Assembly (NCBI RefSeq): GCF_000060285.1
Contig: NC_008555.1
Span: forward strand, 2,108,001-2,172,000
Source: Listeria welshimeri serovar 6b str. SLCC5334
Lineage (GTDB): Bacteria > Bacillota > Bacilli > Lactobacillales > Listeriaceae
Reading direction: 5' to 3'
DNA: 64,000 bases
Part shown: positions 9,884 through 20,463 of the stretch, piece after piece
Layout: every line of letters starts with the position of its first letter
Numbering within the stretch: position 1 is the first letter of the stretch
Position numbers and translations under genes: made by a program
Notes under the pieces: generated by a model
What the model saw: only the letters and a program-made list of their open reading frames with translations
Database searches by the model: none
Told to the model about the DNA's origin: nothing

Positions 9884-9937
9884 GAAAGACAGAAACTCTA
9901 GTCAGCTATTTTTGACTAAAAGTTCCTGTCTTTTTTA
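9884..9937. terminator. Terminator between mscL and convergent membrane gene
   Basis: Long imperfect stem (AAAGACAG...CTGTCTTT, with inner AGTCA/TGACT) followed by six T on the plus strand; A-rich on the other side, so it may serve both convergent genes. Confidence 0.75.
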
Positions 9938-10327
9938 TTGTTGTTGTTTCTTTAATTGGAGTGCTAAGAACATTTCAAACACAGCGACTACCAAAAAGAT
10001 GATTTGTAAAATAAATACATAACCAATAATTAGTAATTGCACAACCATCCACACACCCAAAACAGCGGCTGCTGCAAACATGACTTCTTTGGTTCGTGGA
10101 AGTTTTTTCAGTAAATAAACAAGGGTGGCTAAATGAAATAATCCTACAAATACAAATAAAAATATGCCTGGTATTAAATAATCAACAAATGGCGAGCCGT
10201 CAAGTAGTCCAGTTGAAAGTGATAATAAACTACCACTTGGTGTAAAAACCATTGATAATCCACCATAAATTGCTCCAATTGCTGTAAAACCAACTATTAT
10301 AATACTACTAATACGTGTCCAGTTCAT
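9935..10327 (-). CDS. Predicted four-helix membrane protein, function unknown
   Basis: 130 residues with four hydrophobic segments (about 5-28, 45-70, 78-100, 102-123) and a C-terminal LKKQQQ tail. AGGAGC precedes the ATG. No family recognised. Next upstream is another small membrane protein gene in the same direction (44 bp), so they may be cotranscribed. Confidence 0.65.
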   Translation of the reverse strand: MNWTRISSIIIVGFTAIGAIYGGLSMVFTPSGSLLSLSTGLLDGSPFVDYLIPGIFLFVFVGLFHLATLVYLLKKLPRTKEVMFAAAAVLGVWMVVQLLIIGYVFILQIIFLVVAVFEMFLALQLKKQQQ

Positions 10328-10371
10328 GGCGTGCTCCTAGTCGTTTTTCTAGTAGTATACCACGAAAACCT

Positions 10372-10581
10372 TCATTCTGCTGCTTTTCTTCGTTTTATTT
10401 TTTTGATTAAATCAATCAATACGAAAACAGCAATTCCGCATGCAACAACTGTTGTAAGATACCAAGCCGGCCCAGATTCTGCGCATACATCTAGCCAATA
10501 AGTGACCGTTTTCGGATTAAAAAATGCAAAGCAAATCGCACAAAATGCAATAATTCGACCAATAATGGAATTCTCTCTCAT
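10372..10581 (-). CDS. Small membrane protein, function unknown
   Basis: 69 residues with two hydrophobic segments (about 8-24 and 37-57) and a basic tail (KKIKRRKAAE). I start it at the ATG at 10581, which has GGAGAT nine bases upstream; an in-frame upstream ATG would give a Cys-rich 23-residue extension reading through that site. No recognised domain. Confidence 0.6.
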   Translation of the reverse strand: MRENSIIGRIIAFCAICFAFFNPKTVTYWLDVCAESGPAWYLTTVVACGIAVFVLIDLIKKIKRRKAAE

Positions 10582-10725
10582 AACAAGCGCATCTCCTTTT
10601 CTTTTATTATAACAAGAGCAAGGAGAAAAGCGTTTTTTATTTGGTCCCAAAGTTGTTTTTCGTTTAACAAGTTTTGGTTTTTTGAAATCGTAAAATCTAA
10701 TTTAATTAGCAACCCATATTATATT

Positions 10726-12996
10726 CTAAAATCTTATAATCCTTATACTAGCCCCTTTCATATTTTTCATTGCTGATTTAATATTTCTTCTTTTATAACT
10801 ATTTGTATGACCTGCCATATATAAAGTTTTATTGCTTTTTTCTACAGCAATCATAGAATGAAAGTATCTACTTCCACCTTTCTTTTTGAACTGAACTATA
10901 TCTCCAGGTCTTGCATAAGAAATTGCAGAGTTCACATTAGTAAATGTTTTAACTGGCTGAGTTTTTGACCAAAATGATGAAAAATCTGATACATTAACCC
11001 ATGAGGTTGAATTATTTATAGTTTTGTAATATACATATGATCTTTGAGACCATACTTTTGTGTATACTATTTGGCTAAACCAATGTTTAGTAGTTTTTTT
11101 TGTTCCATAAGGTACTGGAGTTATTTTAACTTCTTTTTTTCCACCATTATAAATGCACTGTGATACAAAGTTTGTACAATCTCCAGATGAATCACTATAA
11201 TTTCTATAATTTGGATTTCTTTTATTATACCATTTCTTAGCATATGCTATAGCTTTACTTCTGTTATAGCCTGATGCTTTTAATAAACCATTTTCATCTA
11301 CTAATCCATTATTTTCTACTTCTTCGTATTGAGCGATATCATTTAATTCTTCTATTGTTGATTCTTTTTCTTCTTCTAGTGGCGATATATTAGGATCAGG
11401 TTGAATATCAGTTACATCAATAATATCTTTTTCAGGAATACCAACAAGATAGTTTTCATCTATATTTTCCGAATTAACTTCTTCCTCTTTTTCTTCTGCG
11501 TTTTCTTCATCATCTGTGATATCTTCATCAGAAAAATCCTCATCAATTATATCTTCAATATTTAAATCTTCATCTATAATAGGACTAAATACTTCTTGTT
11601 CACCTTCAATATCAATCATTTCTGGTGGTGAAATGCTTTCTGTAAGTGCATTAAAATATTCACTTAAATAATCAGTAATAATCTCATAATCACTTCTAGC
11701 TGCCAATTCCTCATCAGCATCTTCTAACATTTGATTTAATGCAAAAGCAGCGAATTCTTCTGAGTTTATTTGTAAACTATTATCATTTAAATCTAAATGT
11801 TTAAGTAGTGTATCTTCTATTTGTTCTACTTTTGAATCTTCTGTAAGTTTTTCCGTTAATGATTCTGAATCAATCCACCCAAGCTCTTTTCCATCTACAT
11901 TTAAATAAGCGAGTTTATAATCGCCATCTGAAGTGGACAATATTCTTTCTTTACTAACATGGGCAGTTTTGGAAGTATATTTATCGGAGCTATATTTTAT
12001 TCCTCGTAGATTTTTTGAGTTAACTTCATTGGAATAAATATTATTTTCATCTTTTTCTGTTATCACAGCATCATAAGAAACAATCTTATCTGTTGCTTTG
12101 TTTTTCGCATTTTCTTTAACAGCTTTCTTATCTACCCAACCAAACTCTTTATACCTCTCGCCATCAAAGTAATACATTAGTACCCAAGTGACTTTATTAT
12201 CTGTAATTACTTCTCTTTTTATATGGAAAGTAGTACCCATCTCTTCTTCAGTAAGACCTAAACTTACTGCTCCGGGCGTATTATGTGGGCCATTTGCATA
12301 CATCCCATCTGATTCTGTAATAACTGTCGCTATATAATTTACTTCTTTTTGAGATGTTATATTTCTAAAATCATTCCCTAATTTTAATGCTCGTTTATCG
12401 AGCCAACCTACATCATTTCCGCTTAAGTCCTTTAGAAAACACCATGTGACAACATTATCAGTGACCATTTCTTTTGTTACTTGAAATTTTTTATTTTGGA
12501 CAGCTTCTGTAAGACTAACAAAGACTGCTGTCGGCGTATTATGTGGTCCATTTTTATAAAGACCATCTTTTTCAGTAACAACTGTTGCTGCATAATTAAC
12601 GTTTTTTTGCGATGTTATTACCCGGTAGTCATTTCCTTGCTTAACACCTGCTTTATCCATCCAACCAATCTCTGTACCATCAAGTTTACTTAATAGAACC
12701 CAAGTAACTTTATTATCAGTTACCATTTCTTTTGTTACTTGTAAATTCTGATTCATGTATTCTTTAGAGAATGCTACTTGAACTGCACCTTCTGTATTAT
12801 GAGGACCATTTTTATGAATTCCATCTGTTTCTCTTTGAATCGTTACTGCATAATGTACTTTTTTTTGCGATGTTATTACTCGATATGCTGCATGAATCTC
12901 TGTCGGCAAAATAGAAATGAACATTAAACATACGGCTAATAATAGTAAAACTTTCTCTCCCCATTTTCTTATTCTTCTTTTTTTATTTTTTTTCAT
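10726..12996 (-). CDS. Secreted GW-repeat surface protein with C-terminal amidase_6-like domain
   Basis: 756 residues. Signal peptide 1-36 (basic start, hydrophobic 16-30, cut near HA/AY). Four GW-type modules follow at 38-123, 124-209, 210-302 and a diverged 303-383, each ending in a Gly-Trp-x-Asp; such modules hold Listeria Ami and InlB to lipoteichoic acid. Then a very acidic linker (about 422-562) and a C-terminal domain (574-756) of the amidase_6 papain-like type: Cys607 in GDCTNFVSQC, His713 in YFHSMIAVE and AGHTNS near 730. A noncovalently wall-bound hydrolase is the likely role; its substrate is unknown. AT-rich and strongly acidic, unlike its neighbours. It sits where L. monocytogenes has bsh. 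Confidence 0.8.
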   Translation of the reverse strand: MKKNKKRRIRKWGEKVLLLLAVCLMFISILPTEIHAAYRVITSQKKVHYAVTIQRETDGIHKNGPHNTEGAVQVAFSKEYMNQNLQVTKEMVTDNKVTWVLLSKLDGTEIGWMDKAGVKQGNDYRVITSQKNVNYAATVVTEKDGLYKNGPHNTPTAVFVSLTEAVQNKKFQVTKEMVTDNVVTWCFLKDLSGNDVGWLDKRALKLGNDFRNITSQKEVNYIATVITESDGMYANGPHNTPGAVSLGLTEEEMGTTFHIKREVITDNKVTWVLMYYFDGERYKEFGWVDKKAVKENAKNKATDKIVSYDAVITEKDENNIYSNEVNSKNLRGIKYSSDKYTSKTAHVSKERILSTSDGDYKLAYLNVDGKELGWIDSESLTEKLTEDSKVEQIEDTLLKHLDLNDNSLQINSEEFAAFALNQMLEDADEELAARSDYEIITDYLSEYFNALTESISPPEMIDIEGEQEVFSPIIDEDLNIEDIIDEDFSDEDITDDEENAEEKEEEVNSENIDENYLVGIPEKDIIDVTDIQPDPNISPLEEEKESTIEELNDIAQYEEVENNGLVDENGLLKASGYNRSKAIAYAKKWYNKRNPNYRNYSDSSGDCTNFVSQCIYNGGKKEVKITPVPYGTKKTTKHWFSQIVYTKVWSQRSYVYYKTINNSTSWVNVSDFSSFWSKTQPVKTFTNVNSAISYARPGDIVQFKKKGGSRYFHSMIAVEKSNKTLYMAGHTNSYKRRNIKSAMKNMKGASIRIIRF
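12370..12885 (-). repeat. Two 258-bp tandem GW-module repeats
   Basis: Modules 1 (12628-12885) and 2 (12370-12627) of the GW protein have exactly the same 86-residue period. Both begin YRVITSQK, carry KNGPHNT in the middle and VTKEMVTDN later, and end with GW. A third, slightly longer copy follows at about 12091-12369 and a diverged fourth at about 11848-12090. This points to growth by internal duplication. Confidence 0.8.
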
Positions 12997-13365
12997 TTGT
13001 TAAACTCCCTTTTGTATAATTTAGAATGAAACTTAAGCATAGCATATATTAGTTATGTATAACCAAAAACTTAATGAAGTGTCTATTTTTATTCATTAAC
13101 CTTCTTTTTTGGGGTTTTAAATAAGCTTTATCAAGCCATATTGTGTTTTTTTAAAATTACACCAATGTTATTCGACTCGTCTTGTATTGATATACATAAA
13201 TTATTCAATAAAATCTTATTATAGACACAAAAGTTTCAAAAATTCACAAAAAAATACTATAAAATTATATATATCTACTAATAAAAAGGAAAATAATTGT
13301 CTTTATATGTATATTAATTCATTTCTAATACAGATAGGTTCTTCTAGAAATCTTTTAAATTATAC
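12997..13365. other. AT-rich intergenic region between GW gene and groEL terminator
   Basis: About 370 bp with very high AT content. The GW gene promoter must lie near 13020-13080 (an AAAGGGAG ribosome site is present at its end). A short plus-strand reading frame here has no ribosome site and no recognisable protein character. No integrase remnant, repeat or attachment-like duplication was seen. Confidence 0.5.
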
Positions 13366-13399
13366 TAAAAAAGGACTTTGAAAAAATTCAAAGTCCTCT
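13366..13399 (-). terminator. Terminator after groEL
   Basis: Perfect nine-bp stem AGGACTTTG/CAAAGTCCT (13389-13397 with 13372-13380) followed by T residues on the minus strand; it ends the groESL transcript. Confidence 0.85.
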
Positions 13400-13432
13400 T
13401 TTTAATCATATATTAATTAGTAATTCGCTTTC

Positions 13433-15091
<1,659 letters not shown>

Positions 15092-15094
15092 TTA

Positions 15095-15379
15095 TTATTT
15101 AGTAATTGCTAAAATATCACTTTCACGTAAAATCAGATAATCAGTTCCTTCGTACGTCACTTCAGTTCCAGAATATTTTGCAAAAATAACCGTGTCACCT
15201 TCTGCAACTTCAAGTGGTTCTTTTGTTCCGTTTTCTAGAACTCGACCGGAACCTACTGCGACAATTTTTCCTGATTGTGGTTTTTCTTTTGCAGAGTCTG
15301 GTAATACAATTCCACTCGCTGTTTTTTCCTCTGCTTCAAGTACTTCAATTACAACACGATCTCCTAATGGTTTTAACAA
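15095..15379 (-). CDS. groES: 10 kDa co-chaperonin GroES
   Basis: Seven-subunit lid of the GroEL chamber. The 94-residue protein has the family signature [23 protein letters not shown] in two parts and the mobile loop around 17-32. The start codon is TTG (15379), with GAGGAGG nine bases upstream. Promoter-proximal gene of groES-groEL, directly downstream of CIRCE. Confidence 0.97.
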   Translation of the reverse strand: MLKPLGDRVVIEVLEAEEKTASGIVLPDSAKEKPQSGKIVAVGSGRVLENGTKEPLEVAEGDTVIFAKYSGTEVTYEGTDYLILRESDILAITK

Positions 15380-15417
15380 TGTAAATGACCTCCTCTGATA
15401 TAATTACAATTTTCATT

Positions 15418-15444
15418 TTAGCACTCGACGCATCAGAGTGCTAA
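15418..15444 (-). promoter_or_regulatory. CIRCE element (HrcA operator)
   Basis: Perfect TTAGCACTC-N9-GAGTGCTAA inverted repeat, the binding site of the heat-shock repressor HrcA. It lies about 40 bp before the groES start, overlapping the 5' end of the transcript. On the minus strand a promoter-like TTGCAA-N16-TATCAT lies just upstream, at about 15453-15480. Confidence 0.95.
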
Positions 15445-15611
15445 TACAGTTATTATGATACCAAACTGAATAAAAATTGCAAGCAAAAACGTTTAAAAAT
15501 GGAAGAATTCTTATTTGCGGTAACCCTTGATAACGAGTACAATAAGAAGAGCTATTTCTGCTTGTTATAAGCAATTTAGCAAGAGCTTGTTTTAGAAAGG
15601 ATGCGTATTTT

Positions 15612-16298
15612 TTGGCTAAACGTTATATTACCATTGTGTTAGTTTATTTATTATTACTATTTTCTGCTTCTATTGGAATTCCAATTGTTCAACACATCTT
15701 ACTAAGTATGACGTCCATCTCTATAGCGGATGCGCAAACTTACGGCGTTATTGCTTGGTCGATTTTCTCTAATCTTTTGTCGCTTGCCATTATAATTCCA
15801 ATGCTTTATAAAAAACCAAAAGAAAATAAAATCGAAGTTGGTATAAAAACGACACCATTATTAAGTATTGTTTGGATTATTGGTGGGGTGATTGGTTTAT
15901 ATGTAGCTCAAATTATTTGTAGCATTATCCTTACATCCATAGCTGGGAGTATGAGTGAGTCAGCAAACACCGAATTACTTGTAAACTTAACTAAATCAGC
16001 ACCTATTTTCTTGATATTCATTTCTATTCTTGGACCAATTTTAGAAGAACTCGTTTTTAGAAAAGTGATTTTTGGTGGGTTGAGTAATAGAATCAATATT
16101 CATGTGGCTGCGGTCATTAGTTCGCTTTTCTTTGGTTTACTTCATGGAGATATTTCCTTTTTACTAACCTATTTTGTCATCGGACTGATTCTTTGTTTTC
16201 TTTATACAAAAACAAAAAGAATTGCTGTTTCGATGGGTGCACATATTTTAATGAATACAATTGTTTTGGTTTTGAGTCTTGGAATCATTGGAGGATAA
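15612..16298 (+). CDS. CPBP-family intramembrane metalloprotease (YdiL-like)
   Basis: 228 residues, about six to seven membrane helices, with the CPBP (CAAX protease/bacteriocin immunity) motifs EELVFRKVIF (Glu-Glu-x3-Arg, about 142-151), FxxxHG-like FFGLLHGD and a late HILMN. These residues bind the metal in the family. The start is a TTG with AGAAAGGATG upstream at a somewhat long distance. It is divergent from groES, as ydiL is in B. subtilis. The substrate is unknown. Confidence 0.82.
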   Translation: MAKRYITIVLVYLLLLFSASIGIPIVQHILLSMTSISIADAQTYGVIAWSIFSNLLSLAIIIPMLYKKPKENKIEVGIKTTPLLSIVWIIGGVIGLYVAQIICSIILTSIAGSMSESANTELLVNLTKSAPIFLIFISILGPILEELVFRKVIFGGLSNRINIHVAAVISSLFFGLLHGDISFLLTYFVIGLILCFLYTKTKRIAVSMGAHILMNTIVLVLSLGIIGG

Positions 16299-16299
16299 T

Positions 16300-16497
16300 A
16301 TGAAAAATTCATTAATTAAGCAAAGTTTTCTTTATTTTGCGCTTGGTCTTGTATTTGTATATTTTGTTATTGTTCGCGTGACTGATTATGGTTATGATAT
16401 CCTTGCTTATATACTAATTATAATGACATTAATGGATTTCGGTATTGGCATAGGCCTCATGATCACTGGATTTAAAAGACGTAAAAAAAACCTGTAG
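16300..16497 (+). CDS. Small YdiK-like membrane protein (DUF4305)
   Basis: 65 residues with two membrane segments (about 10-28 and 35-57) and a basic KRRKKNL end. Its GGAGG site lies within the last codons of the protease gene and the ATG starts one base after that stop, so translation is coupled. The same pair (ydiL-ydiK) lies beside groES in B. subtilis. Function unknown. Confidence 0.75.
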   Translation: MKNSLIKQSFLYFALGLVFVYFVIVRVTDYGYDILAYILIIMTLMDFGIGIGLMITGFKRRKKNL

Positions 16498-16533
16498 AAA
16501 GTAAGTTTACGCTTACCTTCTACAGGTTTTTTT
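16483..16533. terminator. Bidirectional terminator between ydiK-like gene and rex
   Basis: Fifteen-bp stem CCTGTAGAAAGTAAG/CTTACCTTCTACAGG with one mismatch, A-run before and T-run after, so it can serve both convergent genes. Confidence 0.88.
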
Positions 16534-17179
16534 ATTCCGTTTTTGCCGGATAATTTTCTAGGAAATAGATTAACGTTTGTAATTCCGTTGTAAGATCGAT
16601 GTGGTGCACACGAACTTGTTTTGGAACACTGATACGAGCTGGTGTAAAGTTTAGAATACCTTTGACATCCGCTTCGATTAAACGATCTACGGTTACTTGT
16701 GCTTCATCTGCTGGAACAGTTAAAATAACCACTTCCACACCATTTTCACGAACAATTTCTTCCATATCATTTAAATGATAAATTGGAATATCTTGTTGAA
16801 CACTACCAACCTTCGCTGGATCCACATCAAATGCAGCAACGATTTTGATATTATTATTTTTCATGAAATTATAATGTAATAATGCTGTACCAAGGTTACC
16901 TACACCAATTAGTGCAACATTCGTCTGTTTGTCTTGACTAAGCGTTTTACTGAAAAAGTCGAGTATGTAAGAAACATTATACCCATATCCTTTTTTACCT
17001 AATGCGCCAAAGTACGAAAAATCGCGTCGAATAGTCGCCGAATCAACTTTTACCGCTTCACTTAATTCTGCTGATGATACTCGTTCCTTACCTGATTCGT
17101 CTAGGTATTTCAAGTAACGATGATATAATGGTAAGCGTTTTGCTGTCGCTTGTGGAATTTTAGTTGTTTCCTCCATCAT
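16532..17179 (-). CDS. rex: Redox-sensing transcriptional repressor Rex
   Basis: Dimeric repressor that senses the NADH/NAD+ ratio and controls fermentation and respiration genes. The 215-residue protein has an N-terminal winged helix (about 1-80; [24 protein letters not shown]) and a Rossmann domain with [21 protein letters not shown] lies upstream of two adjacent ATG codons; I use the first. A sigma-A promoter is visible at 17264-17292. Rex lies near groESL in Bacillus as well. Confidence 0.95.
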   Translation of the reverse strand: MMEETTKIPQATAKRLPLYHRYLKYLDESGKERVSSAELSEAVKVDSATIRRDFSYFGALGKKGYGYNVSYILDFFSKTLSQDKQTNVALIGVGNLGTALLHYNFMKNNNIKIVAAFDVDPAKVGSVQQDIPIYHLNDMEEIVRENGVEVVILTVPADEAQVTVDRLIEADVKGILNFTPARISVPKQVRVHHIDLTTELQTLIYFLENYPAKTE

Positions 17180-17490
17180 GCCTTCTGTCCCTTCTTCTTT
17201 TAAATTTTTTCTGAAATGGAAGCTTTTTATGAACTGTACTTCCTTTCACATGCTTGCTTATATACTATAAACATTTCACAAGGAATGCACAAACTTTTTG
17301 CTCATGACTTTTAAGCAAAGTTTTCTCCTGCAAAATATCCAGTGTTATCTTTCTTTTCTATTCTACGCTAAAATCACAAATAATGCGAGCATTTTCACAA
17401 TCATAATTATTCATGCGAACTTGGCTATCACATTGCGATTACTTGGATTTTAAGATAAACTAGTAAGGAGAACAATCGAGGAGAGAGATT
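17180..17490. other. Divergent intergenic region, rex / ABC-F gene
   Basis: 311 bp carrying the promoters of both divergent genes. Besides the rex promoter I see no hairpin or leader peptide of the kind that controls antibiotic-resistance ABC-F genes. Confidence 0.5.
17264..17292 (-). promoter_or_regulatory. Predicted sigma-A promoter of rex
   Basis: Minus strand: TTGTGC (17287-17292), 17-bp spacer, TATAGT (17264-17269). The spacer contains TTGTGAAA, resembling one half of a Rex operator, but the other half is missing. Confidence 0.5.
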
Positions 17491-19443
17491 ATGATATTAT
17501 TACAAGTTCAGCAAATTTCTAAATTCTTCGGTGCAGAAGTTATTTTAGATAATATTAAATTAGAAGTAAAAACAGGCGACCGAATTGCTTTAGTAGGCCG
17601 AAATGGCGCCGGGAAATCTACTTTGCTTAAAATTATTGCTGGGAAAATGAGCTATGATGGCGGCACTATTTCCAAACCTAAAAGCGTTGAAATTGGCTAT
17701 TTGGCTCAAAATACCGGTCTCGAATCAACAAAAACAATTTGGGATGAAATGCTTAGCGTGTTTGATTCCCTTAGAAAAATGGAAGCTGATTTACGCAAAA
17801 TGGAGCTTCGTCTTGGTGAACCGGAACTATATAATGATCCGGAAAAATATCAAGCTTTGATGACAGATTATGATACGTTACAACATACATTTAAAGAAAT
17901 TGGTGGCTATACGTATGAAGCAGAAATTCGCTCCGTTTTAAATGGATTGCGGTTTTATGCAGATGATTATGAAGTCGAAATCGCTTCTTTAAGTGGTGGG
18001 CAAAAAACAAGACTTGCACTAGCTAAATTATTACTCGCCAAGCAAGATATTCTTGTGCTCGATGAACCTACAAACCATTTAGATATTGAAACATTAGCAT
18101 GGCTAGAAACTTACTTGCAAAATTACCACGGTTCCCTACTTATTGTTTCCCATGACCGTTATTTCTTAGATAAAGTCGTTAATCAAGTATACGAAATTAG
18201 CCGTACAAAAATTGACCACTACAAAGGAAATTACAGTTCATTTGTTAGTCAAAAACAAGCCAAACTAGAACAAATGTGGAAAGAATTCGACAAACAACAA
18301 AAACAAATTGCAAAACTAGAAGATTTTGTCGCTAGAAATATAGTTCGCGCTTCTACAACTAAACGAGCTCAAAGCAGAAGAAAACAATTGGAAAAAATGG
18401 ATGTCCTCGGCCGACCACAAGGCGATGAAAAATCCGCCCATTTTGGCTTCCAATTTGAAAAGCAAACAGGTAAAGACGTTTTAATGGTAGATCAGCTAAG
18501 TATTGGTTACGCAAAAGATAAACGAATTGCTTCCAATCTAACATTCGAAATGAAACGCCAAGATAGCCTTGCTCTCGTTGGTCCGAACGGAATCGGTAAA
18601 TCAACTTTACTTAAAACACTCATTCGCGACATTCCAGCTTTAAGTGGCGAATTCCACTTCGGTGCCGGCGTGAAAATTGGCTACTACGATCAAGAACAAG
18701 CCAAACTAACATCCAACAAAACCGTTTTAATGGAACTGTGGGATGATTATCCAGAATTAAATGAAGTAAACGTCCGAACCACACTTGGTAATTTTTTATT
18801 TTCAGATGATGATGTGCTAAAAAATGTTCAATCGCTTAGTGGTGGCGAAAAAGCAAGACTCGCTCTTGCCAAGCTCACTTTACTTGAAGCGAATGTGCTT
18901 ATTCTTGATGAACCTACGAACCATTTAGATATTGAAAGTAAAGAAGTTTTAGAAGCCGCTTTAATCGATTTTGAAGGGACGATTCTCTTCGTTTCTCATG
19001 ACCGTTACTTTATTAATCGAATTGCCTCAAAAGTCGTCGAACTAGCTCCGGAGAAAGCTACTGTTTTCCTAGGAGATTACGATTATTATCAAGAAAAGCT
19101 AGCAGAAGCTAAAGAACTAGCGCGCCTAGATGCTGAGGATCGACGTAAAAAAGGAGAACAAGTAGAAGCAACTGCCTCTTTTAGAAAGCTAAACTACCAA
19201 GAAGAAAAAGAACAACAAAAACTACTTCGTCAAAGAAAACGAAAACTAGAAGAAATAGAAAAATCCATGGAAGAAACAGATGAAAAAATCGCCGAACTAG
19301 AACTCCAGTTAACCAAACCTGAAATTTTCCAAAATCACGAGAAAGCATTAGAAATCACGCAAGAACTTGACGTGATAAAAGCGAATGGAGAAAGTCTCAT
19401 GGAAGAATGGGAAACAGTAAGTGAAGAACTAGAATCGATGTAA
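17491..19443 (+). CDS. ABC-F family ribosome-associated ATPase (YdiF-like)
   Basis: 650 residues, two fused ABC domains without membrane parts. Walker A GRNGAGKST (about 36-44) and GPNGIGKST; signatures LSGGQKTRLALAKLL and LSGGEKARLALAKL; Walker B LDEPTNHLD twice; an interdomain linker (about 245-300) and a C-terminal coiled coil (540-650). ABC-F proteins act on the ribosomal E site. This one resembles B. subtilis YdiF, also near rex and groESL, rather than drug-resistance members, but that is inference. GAGGAGAG precedes the ATG. Confidence 0.9.
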   Translation: MILLQVQQISKFFGAEVILDNIKLEVKTGDRIALVGRNGAGKSTLLKIIAGKMSYDGGTISKPKSVEIGYLAQNTGLESTKTIWDEMLSVFDSLRKMEADLRKMELRLGEPELYNDPEKYQALMTDYDTLQHTFKEIGGYTYEAEIRSVLNGLRFYADDYEVEIASLSGGQKTRLALAKLLLAKQDILVLDEPTNHLDIETLAWLETYLQNYHGSLLIVSHDRYFLDKVVNQVYEISRTKIDHYKGNYSSFVSQKQAKLEQMWKEFDKQQKQIAKLEDFVARNIVRASTTKRAQSRRKQLEKMDVLGRPQGDEKSAHFGFQFEKQTGKDVLMVDQLSIGYAKDKRIASNLTFEMKRQDSLALVGPNGIGKSTLLKTLIRDIPALSGEFHFGAGVKIGYYDQEQAKLTSNKTVLMELWDDYPELNEVNVRTTLGNFLFSDDDVLKNVQSLSGGEKARLALAKLTLLEANVLILDEPTNHLDIESKEVLEAALIDFEGTILFVSHDRYFINRIASKVVELAPEKATVFLGDYDYYQEKLAEAKELARLDAEDRRKKGEQVEATASFRKLNYQEEKEQQKLLRQRKRKLEEIEKSMEETDEKIAELELQLTKPEIFQNHEKALEITQELDVIKANGESLMEEWETVSEELESM

Positions 19444-19467
19444 TCTGCATAAAAAAAGGAGCACATA

Positions 19468-20427
19468 ATGAAAAAGATTTTAATTATTTCTGGTTCGATT
19501 ATCATTGGCTTATTATTAATTATTACTATTTGCGCAAGTTTTTATTTATATAGCTATGCGCTAGCTCGTGATAATTCAAGTATGAATGATGAACCAACGA
19601 CAGATCAAACAACAGATACAGCCAAACTTGCTAAGAAAAATCGTGAAGCTAATATTGCTTGGATGGAAAAACAAACACTCACCAAATGGACAGAAACATC
19701 AAAGGATGGCCTAAAGCTAGTTGCCAATTATTTAGAAGCGGATAAACCTACGAACAAAACAATTATTTTAGCCCATGGTTATCGTGGTAAAAGTGGTAAA
19801 GTCGAAATGGCTGGTTTTGCAAAGATGTATCATGAAAAATTTGGTTACAACGTGTTAATGCCTGATGCTCGGGCACATGGTGAAAGCGAAGGCGAAAACA
19901 TCGGCTTTGGTTGGCCTGAACGGAAAGATTATCTTCAGTGGATTGACCAAGTAATTGACAAAAATGGTGCGGACACTGAAATTGCACTTCACGGAGTTTC
20001 CATGGGTAGTTCCACCGTTCTTATGACTAGTGGTGAAAAACTGCCAAAACAAGTGAAAAGTATTATCGCTGATTGTGGCTATACTTCCATGGATGCCGAA
20101 CTTTCTTATCAACTGAAAGCGATGTTCCATTTACCAAGTTTCCCCATTATTCCAACAGCAAGCTTGATTAATAAAGTAAAAGAAGGTTTCTTTTTTAGTG
20201 AAGCAAGTGCCATTGATGCCGTAGCTAAAACTGATTTACCCATTTTTTATATACATGGCGATGCAGATGCTTTTGTGGCTACTTATATGGTAAATGAACT
20301 GTATGATGCAACCCATAGTTATAAAGAAAAATGGATTGTAAAAGGAGCAGAACACGGTCAGGCTTACACAGTCGACCCGAAAACATATGAAGAAAAAGTG
20401 CGACAATTCTTGAATAAAACCATGTAA
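19468..20427 (+). CDS. Membrane-anchored alpha/beta hydrolase
   Basis: 319 residues with an N-terminal membrane helix (about 4-30) and an extracytoplasmic alpha/beta hydrolase fold. The oxyanion region is HGYRGKS, the nucleophile elbow GVSMGSS, the acid lies in IHGDADAFV and the base in GAEHGQAY. The substrate is unknown. AAAGGAG precedes the ATG, 24 bp after the ABC-F stop, so the two may be cotranscribed. A strong terminator follows. Confidence 0.82.
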   Translation: MKKILIISGSIIIGLLLIITICASFYLYSYALARDNSSMNDEPTTDQTTDTAKLAKKNREANIAWMEKQTLTKWTETSKDGLKLVANYLEADKPTNKTIILAHGYRGKSGKVEMAGFAKMYHEKFGYNVLMPDARAHGESEGENIGFGWPERKDYLQWIDQVIDKNGADTEIALHGVSMGSSTVLMTSGEKLPKQVKSIIADCGYTSMDAELSYQLKAMFHLPSFPIIPTASLINKVKEGFFFSEASAIDAVAKTDLPIFYIHGDADAFVATYMVNELYDATHSYKEKWIVKGAEHGQAYTVDPKTYEEKVRQFLNKTM

Positions 20428-20463
20428 AAAGCGTGCGGGAAATGAACTCCCGCACGCTTTTTA
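20426..20463. terminator. Bidirectional terminator between hydrolase and tsaD
   Basis: Perfect AAAAAGCGTGCGGGA/TCCCGCACGCTTTTT palindrome with a seven-base loop. It serves the hydrolase gene on one side and overlaps the tsaD stop on the other. Confidence 0.92.

Noticed and set aside
12370-12885. CRISPR-like or intergenic repeat
   Set aside because: The 258-bp repeats are in frame and encode protein modules ending in Gly-Trp.
13187-13381. 64-codon plus-strand reading frame in the AT-rich gap before groEL
   Set aside because: No ribosome site, residue composition is that of AT-rich noncoding DNA (Ile, Tyr, Asn, Lys), and it runs into the groEL terminator.
17264-17292. Rex autoregulatory operator
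   Set aside because: Only one half (TTGTGAAA) of the expected inverted repeat is present.
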